Shown: positions 21,218 through 31,144 of the stretch, one piece after another
How positions within the stretch are numbered: position 1 is the first letter of the stretch
Layout of the letters: each line of letters starts with the position of its first letter
Source: Tremella fuciformis
Lineage: Eukaryota > Basidiomycota > Tremellomycetes > Tremellales > Tremellaceae
NCBI GenBank assembly: GCA_032768795.1
Contig: CP136490.1
Coordinates: forward strand, 6,324,001-6,388,000
Direction: 5' to 3'
Length of the DNA: 64,000 nt
The notes under the pieces: model-generated
What the model was told of the DNA's origin: nothing
Databases searched by the model: none
The model's input: only the letters and a program-made list of their open reading frames with translations
Made by a program: the position numbers and the translations under genes

Positions 21218-21460
21218 GACCAGGCAAATCGGCAGGGGTTCATCCGGGGAATCACTAGACGTGGCGCCCTGCCGACTACCGGTATAGAGGTAAAAGAGAG
21301 AGCGGCGACGACGAGTCGTGCGGGCGTGTTGTTGACGCCGGCGGAGGCTGGCAGTCAGGGACTGGAGTTATGAGGAGTTATGAGACGGGTGGCAAATGTG
21401 GCACAGTGAGCAAGGCTACTCTGATGGCGTGCACGCATGCTTGGGTGAGCAGTGACGTCT

Positions 21461-21469
21461 AAAGGGGAG
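21461..21469 (+). other. polypurine tract
   Basis: AAAGGGGAG abuts the 3' LTR, the expected place and composition for plus-strand DNA priming in an LTR element. Confidence 0.85.
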
Positions 21470-21592
21470 TGTTGAAGGTTAGCCGCCACTGCGGGGTTAT
21501 AGGAATTACCGTAGAAAGACGAAACTACATATAGCCACCACTCATAGAGATAGTACGATGAATTCTCTCTTCAGCTCGTCCGCGATTCAACA
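21470..21592 (+). repeat. 3' LTR of Ty1/copia element (123 bp)
   Basis: Identical by eye to the 5' LTR over all 123 bp. It ends 50 bp before the FRA10AC1 start codon, in the same orientation, so it could act as a promoter or a polyadenylation source for that gene. It also carries an ATG (21558) that opens a 12-codon frame closed by the TGA in the flanking target duplication. Confidence 0.95.
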
Positions 21593-21597
21593 ATGAA
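21593..21597. repeat. target-site duplication, right copy (ATGAA)
   Basis: ATGAA directly follows the CA end of the 3' LTR and matches the left copy at 16468-16472. Confidence 0.9.
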
Positions 21598-21642
21598 TTC
21601 GCTGTGACTTTCTCAAGCACCCTTCTCGTTGTTAATGGCCAG

Positions 21643-22513
21643 ATGAGCTGGAAGCACGCTCCGGGCAAGCTTGTGTCGGGCCCACCGTCTGCATCTGCTG
21701 GAACTGGTACCAATAGGCTCGATCCGCGTTTCCGAAATAACACGGGCGGCTTGAGTGCGTTCCAGCGGGAACAGCAGTTTGCCGCTCATTATGGCGACCA
21801 AAGGGGTTCAAAGGCGCCCGAGGGCAGGACGGAATGGGATGTCCTGCGCGAGAATCACCGGTACAAACTGTCCGTCCGATCAAGGTCTCTGTATACTGAC
21901 GTAAAGTTTCATACGAGATGACGAAGAGCCTGCCGATGTCTCGTGGGAGGAACGTCTCGCTAGAGCGTATGAGAGCAAGCTGTTCAAAGAGTTCGCGCTA
22001 GTAAGTCTGTCATTGAGAACTTCGTGGGCGATGCGCTGATGTCAGATCGACCTGAAGCATTTCAAGTCGAAACGCCTCGCTCTCCGTTGGCGAACAGCCC
22101 CTGAAGTCGTGGACGGTATAGGCGAAGACACTTGTGCGTCTCTCCGATGCAAGTACCATCAACCGATATCCGGCTCGAGCCTAGCTGTTGGTTTTGATGA
22201 GGACGACGAGAGTGAAACAGGAGGACCATCAGGAGATCGAACACGGAGAAGGAGAAAACGCATGCCACCGCTCAGGTCGTTTGAGCTTCCGTTCGTTTAC
22301 GAGGAAGCTGGGGAGCGGAAGGAAGCTCTGGTCAAGGTTCGACTATGTCCAAAGTGTCAAGCGAAGCTATTATGGAAGCCAGGTCGAGAGGAAGTCTCAG
22401 AAGAAAGCGATGACGCTCGCGGAGACAGACATCACCGGCAGAGTCGAAACCGATCGGCATCACCAAATCGACAGGAGAAGCGAGGAAGTCGTCACAGAGA
22501 CGATGACCGATAG
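21643..22513 (+). CDS. FRA10AC1: FRA10AC1 homolog (splicing-associated nuclear protein)
   Basis: Homolog of the nuclear FRA10AC1 protein, which is found with spliceosomes in other eukaryotes. Exons 21643-21860, 21907-22000 and 22046-22513 join in phase to 259 residues. The family core is visible as REQQFAAHYGDQRG, EWDVLRENHRFIRDD, SWEERLARAYESKLFKEFAL, IDLKHFKSKRLALRWRT, EVVDGIGEDTC..LRC and FVYEEAGERKEALVKVRLCP followed by CxxC. The C terminus is Arg/Ser/Asp-rich (SRNRSASPNRQEKRGSRH), typical of splicing-linked proteins. It diverges from OTC, and its start is only 45 bp from the retrotransposon's target duplication, so most of its former upstream region is now 5 kb away. Confidence 0.88.
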
Positions 22514-23315
22514 TCTTGCGGGGTTTCAGTATTCATACCATTCAGCCCATATCACATGTTGTGTGTAGCATCTTATGACCTCGTCTGCGTTCTGCTCATT
22601 CTTGACTTCCCCATTCTCTACAGCCTGTCACTGCCTTGAACGACGATCTCGAGCTCGATTCATTTACCGCTGTCTCTTGCACGCTGATGATGGTTCCATT
22701 GCCCCAAGCGACAGACACTTCAGTGAACAACCTTGGTGGCATTTCCCATATCTCTGTGTCACACTCGTGAGCGCCCTGGATCCAGATTATCATCGAGGCT
22801 GGCACCTGGACCCAGACTTGTTCACTCCCTTGGCGACCCTTGCTGACCGTTGGCACCGTTGCCGCTGTCTCACCATTTCACAGTGTCGAAGCTGAGCTGT
22901 TTCTGAGCCCAGGCCTTCTGGGAAGCATCTTGTTCCCAATGCGCCTCTCTGCAGTTTGGACAGATCTGCAAGAGCGCTTCGGAGTCAAGAATGTCAGAAA
23001 GTGATTGCTCGAGTGAGATTCAGATCTGTCATGGATGGATAGGCAGAAGGACTGATGCTTGTACTTATGCATCCATCTCAGCGCTACCGTTCCACCTTGC
23101 GTTGAGTATACCACTTGCCAATCTGCTCGTTCGGTCCCATGAACAAGAACCACGAAGAGACAACGAGAGAAAGAAGTCAGTCGCCGGCCGATCTGAAACA
23201 TTCAATGCTCGAGGTGGAGGACCGTGCTCGACGTCCAGACGCGTCTCATTTCCCCTCTCTTTCAATATTCTACCTCAACACGACCGCACATGTATATCAA
23301 GACGAGGTAGCAAGA
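22514..23315. other. intergenic stretch
   Basis: About 800 bp holding the FRA10AC1 3' flank and the DCTN2 upstream region. Small frames on both strands show no resemblance or splice support. No gene called. Confidence 0.4.
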
Positions 23316-24757
23316 ATGAGCATCAAGTACAAAGGTCTGCCCGACATCGTGAGTCGTGCGGCGGCGAGGCGGACCAGTCTGACAGGTAGGACAGCGCACC
23401 GGACATCTTCGAAACACCTGATGAGCCCGAAGTCGCCCTTCGTCCAGTCAGTTGTGCAGTCCCCCCGGAAGTGGCGCCGCAGCTTATGGCAGAATGAGTA
23501 CGACCTCGAGGATGAGGAAGCACCGCGCAGACCTGTCTCGGAGAACATCGACTCGACTGGCTTGCCTGATCGGTTGAGAGCAGAACGGGCTTTTGGCCGC
23601 AGGAGGCGGAAAGGTACATGCTGTCGAGAAACGTAGGGCGTATACTCGTTGATGCTGACAAGATAGATGGCCGCGCAAAGACCCTCGCTGCGGGCTTGTA
23701 TCGCTCCGACTCATCCTCGTCTGACACACCAGGCCCCTCTGCGGCCCGCGAAACACCGGCAGCTCGACTCAGGAGACTCAAAGCGGAATTGGCAGAAGTG
23801 GAGAGGGAGCTGGCGAATGGACCCACAGCGTCTTCGATACAAGGGGAAGAGTCGAGGAAGCGGAAGTCTGTCCTCCCGCCCAAACCTCCAAGAGACCTCC
23901 TTGGCGAAGTGGGAAAGCTGCGAGATAGACTGGAAGTCACCGAAAGTGTCTCTAAAGCGGAGCCAGGGGAGGAGACAGGAGCAGGTTCGAGTGGGGTATC
24001 GAGCAGGCTCGCCGCTCTGCGTCTTTTGGAACGGCCAGACGTCGACCTGCCCGCATCGGGAGCAGACACATTAGGTGAAGGCAGTGGACAGACTCGGACA
24101 GGTCAGCCAGGCCTGCCTCTGTCTGACATAGACGAGCGACTGGCGCAGCTGGAGGCTGCTGTGGGCATCTCCACCGAAGCCGTGGAGCAGGTGAGCAGCT
24201 TCAAGGCCGTATCGCGCTAGCTCATGGCGTAGCACCCATCGCCGCTGCTGTCCACCATGGCCAAACTCGACCACCTTCTACTCTTGCTCACACAACCTCG
24301 TCATCTCGACGCCATCTCCCGCCGCGTCAAGCTGTTGCTTGTCGACCTGGACCGAGCCACTGCCGCGTCACGTAGAGCGGGCCCCGGCTCGGCGATAGCT
24401 CCGGCCGCTGCACCTGCAGCATCCTCCCCTACTTTGACTCAAGCCGAGTATACTCAGCTCCAATCGCTCTTCACCATTCTTCCCCGACTGGACCCACTCT
24501 TGCCGATCCTCCCGCCGCTCCTCGTGCGGTTGAGAAGCCTTGCAGGCCTACATGACGAGGCCGAGGCGATGGCAACGGCTCTCAAAGCGCTTCAGGGGGA
24601 CGAGAAGGGTATGAAGGACGAATTCAAGGATCTACAGGACACTGTCATGAGCATACAAGACGGTCTGGCGGGCAGCGTTGACGGCATCGAGAAGAACTGG
24701 CTTGGGTTGCAAGGTCGTTTGGGCGACCTGGAGAAGCGCATCAAAGAACTGCAATGA
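23316..24757 (+). CDS. DCTN2: dynamitin (dynactin p50 subunit)
   Basis: Subunit of dynactin, the cofactor of the microtubule motor dynein; dynamitin forms the shoulder holding the p150 arm. Exons 23316-23348, 23390-23431, 23493-23613, 23667-24190 and 24233-24757 give 414 residues, a usual length for the family. The N terminus MSIKYKGLPDIDSAPDIFET followed by PDEPE matches the conserved dynamitin start. Predicted coiled coils lie at LRRLKAELAEVERELANG and in the C-terminal ~130 residues (EAEAMATALKALQ.., MSIQDGLAGSVDGIEKNW), with LLTQPRHLDAISRRVKLLL before them. The very short first exons (33 and 42 nt) make automatic prediction error-prone. It ends 57 bp from the convergent NDUFAF7 gene. Confidence 0.85.
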
Positions 24758-24814
24758 GGCAGACTATATACCTTGCATGTGCATACCGCTGTCATCATGC
24801 CTGTGCCTAGCCCA

Positions 24815-26500
24815 TCAAGGGTCATTGGCAGTCTCAGCAGGTGCAGGTGGCGAGGTTGTGACAAGCGAGAAAGGGTATACCTCCTGCTCGGCCTGGATCG
24901 AGTCTACTACGCCCAGCACGCGATACTGGCTGCCCATGCCAAGGGTGTCTACTAGTCTCTGTGCGCCCTTGCGCAGATCCTCCTTCCGCTCAAGGGTAGG
25001 AGCCGTACCGATGAGCTTCTGCAATCTCGGTTCCAGCCCAAGAGCCAGTAAGAAGCTCGCCTGAGAGATCGATCCAAGAGGCCGGGTACCTGTTCTCAGC
25101 GCTCACGAACATCCTCGCGATTTGCTCACCCGTGCCAACCAGTGACTCTTTCAAGTACTCAAAGTCCACGTTGGCAGTAAGGTCTGATGACCCGGGCTGG
25201 TCAAACACATCCACGATCTTGTGGTTGCGGAAGGCCTTTGCGCGTCAGTGGAATGCTTTTTAGAGGTAAGGAGATGTACCCGGAAAGACTGCCCGAAATG
25301 CTTGTCTGCGCCGTAGTCCACCACGAGACCGGCGCCACCTGCTTCAGATGCGGCGATGAGTTCGCCTGCTCTTCGCATGATCTTCCATGACTCTGCGGAG
25401 ATCTCTACCCGTGCTCCGACAGGAAGTGAAGCGAATCTGGGCGAGGTGGTAGGTAGAACGGATGAGAGGGTGTTGGGCTCCCTAGATAGGGCGAGTCGAA
25501 AGGGCTGGTCGGTAGCAGCGATGACCCTGTTGAGTGAGCCCTCATTGGCCAGTCCACAGAAATGTCCACACTGACGCAGGGTCGAAGGCGGGGTTCAGAT
25601 CCACCAAGACCTCCCGGAACCCGTCTTGCGTCCTCTGCAATTCAGCAAGTGTCGTGTGCGATCTGGCGCGGTGCAGACATTGCCCACCTCGAACACATTG
25701 ATTGGCATCGCATCGAAGAACTCGTGGGAGATCAGCATGGTGAATTCGTCGCCTGCTATCAGCCGAAGACTTTCGTTGTGGCCTGAATACCAACCCGGAG
25801 GTACATCTTCGATCTTATCTGACCAAGACAGATGTATGCCCCGTTCTTCTAAGCTCGGGCCAAGCTTGTCCGCCTGCACCTGCTGCATCTTCGTGCTGTT
25901 CTCCACCAAATGGACGGACAGTATCGCCCCTCGCATGGCTGGAAAGGTGAAAAGGGTCTATGCGATCAGCTTCGCTTTGCGCCCGTGATTGATAGACTGA
26001 CACGAAGCACATCTTCCATCAACGTTCCTCGTCCTGGGCCCAGCTCTACCAGCCGTACTTTGCTCTTCCCGCCTCTCGCGAGCCATCTTGTCATGTACCA
26101 TATGCCTAGCAGCTACATCTCAGTCTTGTGCTCCACACGACTTCTTTGAGCCCACCTCTCCGAACACCTGGCTGATCTCCGGAGATGTTATAAAATCGCC
26201 CTTCTTCCCGAACACGTCCCCCTGAGCATAGTAGCCGTGCACCGGGTGAGACAGGCAGAATTGAATATATCGCGATATCGGTACTGGTCCAGTGGCCTGA
26301 GTGTCAGTTTCCAGCCCTTCACAAGCAGATCCGGACCGTACACGGATGGATGAGCGGATGATGTCAGTCAGAGGAGTTGTGGGCGGTGGGGGGACGGCGG
26401 ACAGGCTTCTTGCGCATTGTCGGCAGCGCTTGAGACCTGTCAGCACCCCAGAGCGGGCTGACAGGGGTCGAAAAGCGGAAGTTGAGGCCCGCAATGACAT
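24815..26500 (-). CDS. NDUFAF7: NDUFAF7-type mitochondrial protein arginine methyltransferase
   Basis: Homolog of NDUFAF7/MidA, which methylates an arginine of the NDUFS2 subunit during complex I assembly in the matrix. From the ATG at 26500 an Arg/Ser-rich presequence (MSLRASTSAFRPLSARSGVL) precedes ISRYIQFCLSHPVHGYYAQG, DVFGKKGDFITSPEISQVFGE, VELGPGRGTLMEDVLR (the SAM-binding loop), SHEFFDAMPINVFE, DGFREVLVDLNPAF, GAGLVVDYGADKHFGQSFR, KIVDVFDQPGSSDLTANVDF and the C-terminal MGSQYRVLGVVDS. These follow the family order. Several short introns interrupt the gene. Presence of this factor suggests the organism has respiratory complex I. Confidence 0.9.
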
Positions 26501-26866
26501 CTCCTGGCAGAAAAGTAGAATCTTGATTGAATCGAAATTTCCCTCTCTCTGTTCGAATCGGTGGATCGGCCCGGCGAATCCAGGCGTGATTAGATAACGA
26601 CGCCGCGAGGACGCAAATACCGGCAACAAGTAGTTATAACATGCATGGCTACAGCGCTGTCAGGCTGCACGTGCTCGTCTTACTCGCTACATGAAGGAGA
26701 GTCACCTAGCTGAACCCCTGCGGCTGTCTTTCAATGGTCACGTTAAGCCCTTCAGCTCATCGACACGGTCGGACCATCCAGCGAAAGCCGCAAGCTCTGC
26801 TTGCCACATCCTCTTGCCCACCGGCCTTTGCCTGCAGACTTCACGCAACGTCAGTCCACCTGCGCG
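26501..26866. other. intergenic, upstream of NDUFAF7
   Basis: About 365 bp between the NDUFAF7 start and the end of the LigD-like gene, both on the minus strand. Probably the NDUFAF7 promoter; nothing recognisable. Confidence 0.45.
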
Positions 26867-28136
26867 TTAAAGGGGTTTCGCGTGGACCGAAGAGCTTCGC
26901 TTACTTTTGACACTCCTGCCAGACTCTTCGCCCTCTTCTCCGCCCTTGCCCCAGGGATAGCCTTGGATGCCCCGAGGAAGACTAATGAACCACGTCTTCT
27001 TTTCACGCCCATCCCTCAACATCGTCTGGGATATGCGATTGGCCGTGGGAAGTATCAGAATGTAGGCTGCCGAATAAACTTATGCTGATATGTCCGCATT
27101 ATCACTGACAGTGATTGGTCATCTGAAGCGGTCAGCAAGGCATCGGATCTCCAGAATCTCACTTTTCTGCCGCCTTTCAGCGTGAAATGAATGCTCCTCG
27201 GCTTCTTGGCTGTTGGAGCCTTGTTGAACGCCTCTCGGAACTTGTTCTCTTCGTGGCGACCGGTCCTACATATGAGCACTTAGGCTTGCGTCGTTTTGAG
27301 AAGCCCACGGATCATCTGGGGACTCCTTCAAACGACCCGACGCGGTTGCGTTAAGTTTCCTCCTCTTCTGCGCTGGCGAGTCTTGGTCTGAGTCGACCTC
27401 ATCGTGATACCCGATCTCGTAGTAGCCAATATCCCAGAGCACTAGGAGTCAGCCTTCCCAAAGAGACCTGGGATCCTCTCACAAGTGCCTGCCCATTGAC
27501 CCGACGGTAAGACTATGTCTCAATGACGATCAATCGGCTGAAAGCCGCTCAGCGCTGCTCAGCTCACCGCGACCATCGGCTCCTACATATCAGTGACCTC
27601 CCACATCAGGCGAGGAACGGGCCTTCATACACGGTATAACTGATCGGATGAAGTGTTGTCTCGACGGCCATACGGTTCGCTTCGCCAGTTCGCAAGATTC
27701 CTGCCGATGAAACCTATTCGTAGACCTGCAGTCGAGCTCACCAAGTAGCCCCTTTGGTACGGCCCAGCTCACAGTCGCACCGTCCAGCTGCATCCGCAGG
27801 TCGTAATGAAGAGCTGATCTCAGACGATGCAGATGCGACGGGCAAAAGTTGCTCACCCCTAGCTTGATGTCGCTGGATGCACCAGAAATTACGCCTTTTC
27901 AGCGCCGGAAACCTCGTCAGTTCTTCCTCCGAGAACCCCCATGGCGGCTCGGTAACATTTATTTCTCGATCTGCTAGTATAGACGCGTCATCGACTACAG
28001 CCTCATGGGAGGGTAGTGCCGCCAAATTGGATTTCATGCCCTGTCCCGCCGTTGCTGGCCCCTCGTCGTGAACATGTTGGCTATCGGCCGAGATGCTACT
28101 CTCGAGGCGCTGCTGTAGCTGGTGAAGAGTCCACAT
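26867..28136 (-). CDS. stand-alone LigD-type DNA 3'-phosphoesterase domain protein
   Basis: Carries the 3'-phosphoesterase domain that in bacterial DNA ligase D trims 3' ends during end joining. The core, joined across an intron at 27814-27856, reads FWCIQRHQARALHYDLRMQL then DGATVSWAVPKG, matching the H..xxH-Y-D-x-R metal and phosphate motif; further on NRMAVETTLHPISYTVYEGP supplies the second histidine and an arginine, and VLWDIGYYEIGYHDEVDSD matches the later WD strand. The end reads SIHFTLKGGRK, a 13-nt exon, YILILPTANR.., REKKTWFISLPRGIQG and a basic tail to the TAA at 26867. All catalytic-type residues are kept. No ligase or primase domain is attached. The start and two middle introns (27440-27600) are uncertain. 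Fungal stand-alone versions are little studied; nuclear end processing is inferred. Confidence 0.75.
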
Positions 28137-28257
28137 GCTCGAGGAATATCCCTCGAACTTGCATGTCGGAACAGAACAATGAGTGCATACGATAGACGTT
28201 GAGAAAGGCAAACACAGGCTTCCAAGAGACGAAAGTGGCAGTGTGGCACATGTCGCC

Positions 28258-29154
28258 TCACTGGTTCATAATGTGGCGAAGAAACTGCGGAAGCTCTGTG
28301 ACCGCCGACTGGTCATCCTCGTCGCAGGCTGGATCCGCCTCAAACTGTGTCTCGGCCCCTAACATAGGTGCATCGGTCTGAGCATAGGAATCTTGATGAG
28401 CAATTCCTCCTGAGCGTTGAGGAGCCGTCCAAAAGCTACTCGATAAAACATGAGGCGGGCTTTGCGCAGAAGCAGCCTCTTCAGGTGAAGAAGAGAACAT
28501 TTTGTCCGTCTTTATTATGTAGTCGGCGGTTCCGTATCCAAGATCCCGTTTTTCAGACGCGTTAGGGTGGTGTAAAGACCGTGTTCGATCTTGCACGTCG
28601 TCAGTCACGCCTGCTAGGCTATTGGACTCTATCGGGACGGGATGACCGGTCGAGTGCAGCCTATCGTTGACCGTCTCTATGACTGTGGTAAGGCTTTCGA
28701 TATTGCTGATGAGTTGCCTCAAGCGTTCGAGGTCTGCCTTATGAGAGGCTCTCGTGGTGGCTTGCTCCGCATCTTCCCTCTCCTTGCGTGGCAACGGCGC
28801 TGCTTGTGATTTCTTTCTGACGTATCTCTTTGGCCGAAACTGCATGTTTGTCAGGTATGAAGCAATGCTTGATTTCATGGCACGGTTCGAGGAATACCCT
28901 CCTCCGAATTCAGCCACTTGCGGGACTGGCTGTAGACCACTATCAATACTGGGGGACCCATCCGTGTAGTCAACGGATAGAACTTCGGTGGACACGCCAG
29001 TAAGATCGGGAAAAGAGGCTGTCGATGTGGAAGAGGAGCCGTGAGAGGCCAGCAGTGAGTCATTCAAGGGGGTCCTAGACGTCGTTTTAGACCCCTTTAC
29101 GGCACTGCGAGAGATTTTTCTGTGCTTGCTGGAACTCTTTCGAGTCGAGACCAT
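28258..29154 (-). CDS. orphan basic/Ser-rich protein with short coiled coil
   Basis: A single frame of 298 residues from the ATG at 29154 (MVSTRKSSSKHRKISRSAVK). The basic N terminus is followed by a Ser/Thr-rich region, another basic patch (FRPKRYVRKKSQ, ~107-117) and a likely coiled coil at ~137-167 (HKADLERLRQLISNIESLTT onward). The C terminus is acidic with a hydrophobic end. No catalytic motif or membrane segment. It ends about 120 bp upstream of the LigD-like gene on the same strand, so the two could share a transcript or be one misjudged gene. Function unknown. Confidence 0.5.
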   Translation of the reverse strand: MVSTRKSSSKHRKISRSAVKGSKTTSRTPLNDSLLASHGSSSTSTASFPDLTGVSTEVLSVDYTDGSPSIDSGLQPVPQVAEFGGGYSSNRAMKSSIASYLTNMQFRPKRYVRKKSQAAPLPRKEREDAEQATTRASHKADLERLRQLISNIESLTTVIETVNDRLHSTGHPVPIESNSLAGVTDDVQDRTRSLHHPNASEKRDLGYGTADYIIKTDKMFSSSPEEAASAQSPPHVLSSSFWTAPQRSGGIAHQDSYAQTDAPMLGAETQFEADPACDEDDQSAVTELPQFLRHIMNQ

Positions 29155-29280
29155 CGTAGCAGGATCCCAACCACCAACGCAGACCTTGTCGACGATGTTG
29201 TGGGGGAGACAATGAGGAGAATCATCAGCACCAGAGGTAGCCGCGAAGGACATTCGGCGCGAAGCCCAAGTGGTTCTCGA

Positions 29281-29352
29281 AAGGGAAGGCAAGGGGGCGG
29301 GAGGCGGGAGGGGGGGAGGGGGCGAAGATAGTGGGACGGGCGGGAGATGGAG
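29281..29352 (+). repeat. G-rich / polypurine tract, potential G-quadruplex
   Basis: Repeated runs of three to seven G separated by one to a few bases (for example ggcgggaggcgggaggggg) satisfy the simple G3+N1-7 rule. On the minus strand this is a C/T-rich leader ~130-200 nt upstream of the ATG at 29154. Confidence 0.6.
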
Positions 29353-30534
29353 GTGGTAGTCGTGCTATTCAAGATTCTCGAGCGTCAGTATGCGCTACTC
29401 GAGACCAACACGGGCTCCTAGTTTGAAAAGCTATACCTTGTATCGCGTGACTGGATAACTCCTGTCCTTAACGGTCTCAAGTTCCGTCATAGAGATCGTC
29501 TCAATCAATACGACGACGCTCAAGATCGAGCAGTCGAGTTGCCAGTACAATTCGGTCAGAAATTTACAGAAGCCCCCTCCAGGAGTCCAGAAGGGCCCAC
29601 GTCTGCAATGGAGCGGAAGCTTCCTTGTAATGCAGGGGGAAGGGATGCACTCTTTGCCGAGGATGTTAGAGCTTTGTCCTGTTTCTTGTCTCTCTCGTGT
29701 ACGTTTCATGCTCAGAATGGAGGAGAGTGCAGGGATGCGCAGATCTGCGCGCCGGGGTTTGAATGTGGGCCGGCAACATTATGTTGCAGTAGGGATACCC
29801 AAATGTGGGATGCACTAAGCTCAGCGCATTCGCGTTCATCTCGCTACATGATCGTGAATCGGTCACTGAGGCAGTGTTGAGGATGCATTGTACACCCTTA
29901 TCGCCCAAGATACACACACTGCCCACGCAGAGAAGCGGTGGTCATGGCATGCTTCTGCCTGGGTGATTGGATGAGTGGGAGCGCCCCCGCTCTCCAACAG
30001 TCGCACAAGCTGAACACTGCCACCAAGCGATCAATATCTCGCCAGCCTCTGAGACCGGTGTTGGGATCTGGCTGTCCATGTCGGCGGATCTGAGACTCCC
30101 CCGCGTCCGAATGTCCACTGAGGCAGCTTCGCCGCCATATTTTGATTCGCATATACACATCCGCAGGAGCACTCTAACCGCGATTTGTGAGGAACCACAA
30201 TGAGAGACTTGAGAGACCAGTCCGAAGTCTGAGCTGTGGTCCAAGGCTGGCAGGTGCTAAGGGATTTTGTCCTTGACCGAGGGCTTCGCTTTGCAGTTGA
30301 CCCGCGTTGCAACGCTGCAAAAAATCCTGTGTCCGAATGCGCGGCATTCGAAAGCTCCTTTGCCAGCTTCTTGCAAGCTAACAGCGCGCTTAAGCTCGTC
30401 GCGAGTCTGCACGAACGACAGAGGAGCCGACATTGCCAAATGCTCTGCCATCGAATATGCTTCGTGTCGCGAAGCAACTGCCAGACGTCCTTTGTTACCC
30501 CTACCCCTCGAGAAGAAGCTTCAAGAACATACAT

Positions 30535-30542
30535 TATTTATA
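30535..30542 (+). promoter_or_regulatory. TATA-like element
   Basis: The run attatttatacag lies about 80 nt upstream of the ATG at 30620, a sensible spacing for a TATA element. Confidence 0.35.
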
Positions 30543-30619
30543 CAGCAAGAGACGTCGTTGTGACTCTGTCAAATCCACTTTCATTTTCGTGACACACTTC
30601 TCCATACAAACGATTTACG

Positions 30620-31144
30620 ATGGATCGTACGCCTACCCGATCCGGACCTGCTGATGACTCCTCCACGGGCACGAGTCGGCGTGCAGCTGCTAAGAGTCAG
30701 CCCGGCGCTCGAGTGCAAGCCAGCGAATCTGGCCAAGGCTGGGCCACGCTCACAGGAATCACAGTCAGGGCGTGCCCAACGGTCGGTGGAGACGGCAAGC
30801 TCACTCTCCGATGGCTTGCCGAGATCAACACCGGGGGACTGCCGCAAGAGTCCGTTGAAGAGATTCAGAAAGCGTCTGACAAGTATCTCAACAGTCTGTG
30901 GGAGGCAAACATGGACAACATTAGTATCGATCGTGGTGCCACCTTTTTAAGTCACGCGTCCGGAACTCATCAGGAAGATTATGATGCTGCAACAAAAGCA
31001 GGTAATCAGCTGATTGAGCAGTTTGGCGACTACATTAACTCCAATTGTGGCGGAGGACTGGGGGTTCTTGCGAAGTTGAGGAAAGAGTTGAATGGGGAGC
31101 CAGATGTAGAGTCTGCCTCGACATTCAGACCTCCGTCCCACTGA
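30620..31144 (+). CDS. orphan 174-residue protein
   Basis: A single frame from the ATG at 30620 (gATGGATCGTACG). The N-terminal ~45 residues are Ser/Thr/Arg-rich and probably disordered; the rest looks folded, with TGITVRACPTVGGDGKLTLR, a helix VEEIQKASDKYLNSLWEAN and AATKAGNQLIEQFGDYINSN. There is no signal peptide, membrane segment or known motif. A TATA-like element lies upstream. Composition and upstream element support a real, possibly lineage-specific gene. Confidence 0.55.
   Translation: MDRTPTRSGPADDSSTGTSRRAAAKSQPGARVQASESGQGWATLTGITVRACPTVGGDGKLTLRWLAEINTGGLPQESVEEIQKASDKYLNSLWEANMDNISIDRGATFLSHASGTHQEDYDAATKAGNQLIEQFGDYINSNCGGGLGVLAKLRKELNGEPDVESASTFRPPSH

Larger units (their letters stand above)
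16473..21592 (+). mobile_element. complete Ty1/copia LTR retrotransposon
   Basis: A 5,120-bp element with identical 123-bp LTRs, a 5-bp ATGAA target duplication, a primer-binding-site-like sequence after the 5' LTR, one uninterrupted gag-pol frame in copia order (gag, protease, integrase, RT, RNase H) and a purine-rich primer AAAGGGGAG just before the 3' LTR. Everything needed for transposition in cis appears present. Identical LTRs, which are made equal at insertion, indicate a recent event. It sits between the divergent starts of OTC and FRA10AC1, reading toward FRA10AC1. Taking it out with one ATGAA leaves about 172 bp between the two start codons. Confidence 0.96.
29155..30619. other. long sparse region with G-rich tract
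   Basis: About 1.46 kb without a supported gene between divergent genes. It holds the G-rich tract at 29281-29352, a Cys-rich plus-strand frame near 29700-29790 with no usable start or signal peptide, and the upstream region of the gene at 30620. Confidence 0.45.

Noticed and set aside
26545..26570. GTTCGAATC-like string suggesting a tRNA B box
   Set aside because: No A box, no cloverleaf-forming arms and no terminator at suitable distance; it lies upstream of the NDUFAF7 start.
29539..29880. Cys-rich plus-strand frame resembling a secreted peptide (CRDAQICAPGFECGPATLCC)
   Set aside because: No ATG with a signal peptide in frame, no spliceable upstream exon, and no orthologue recognised.
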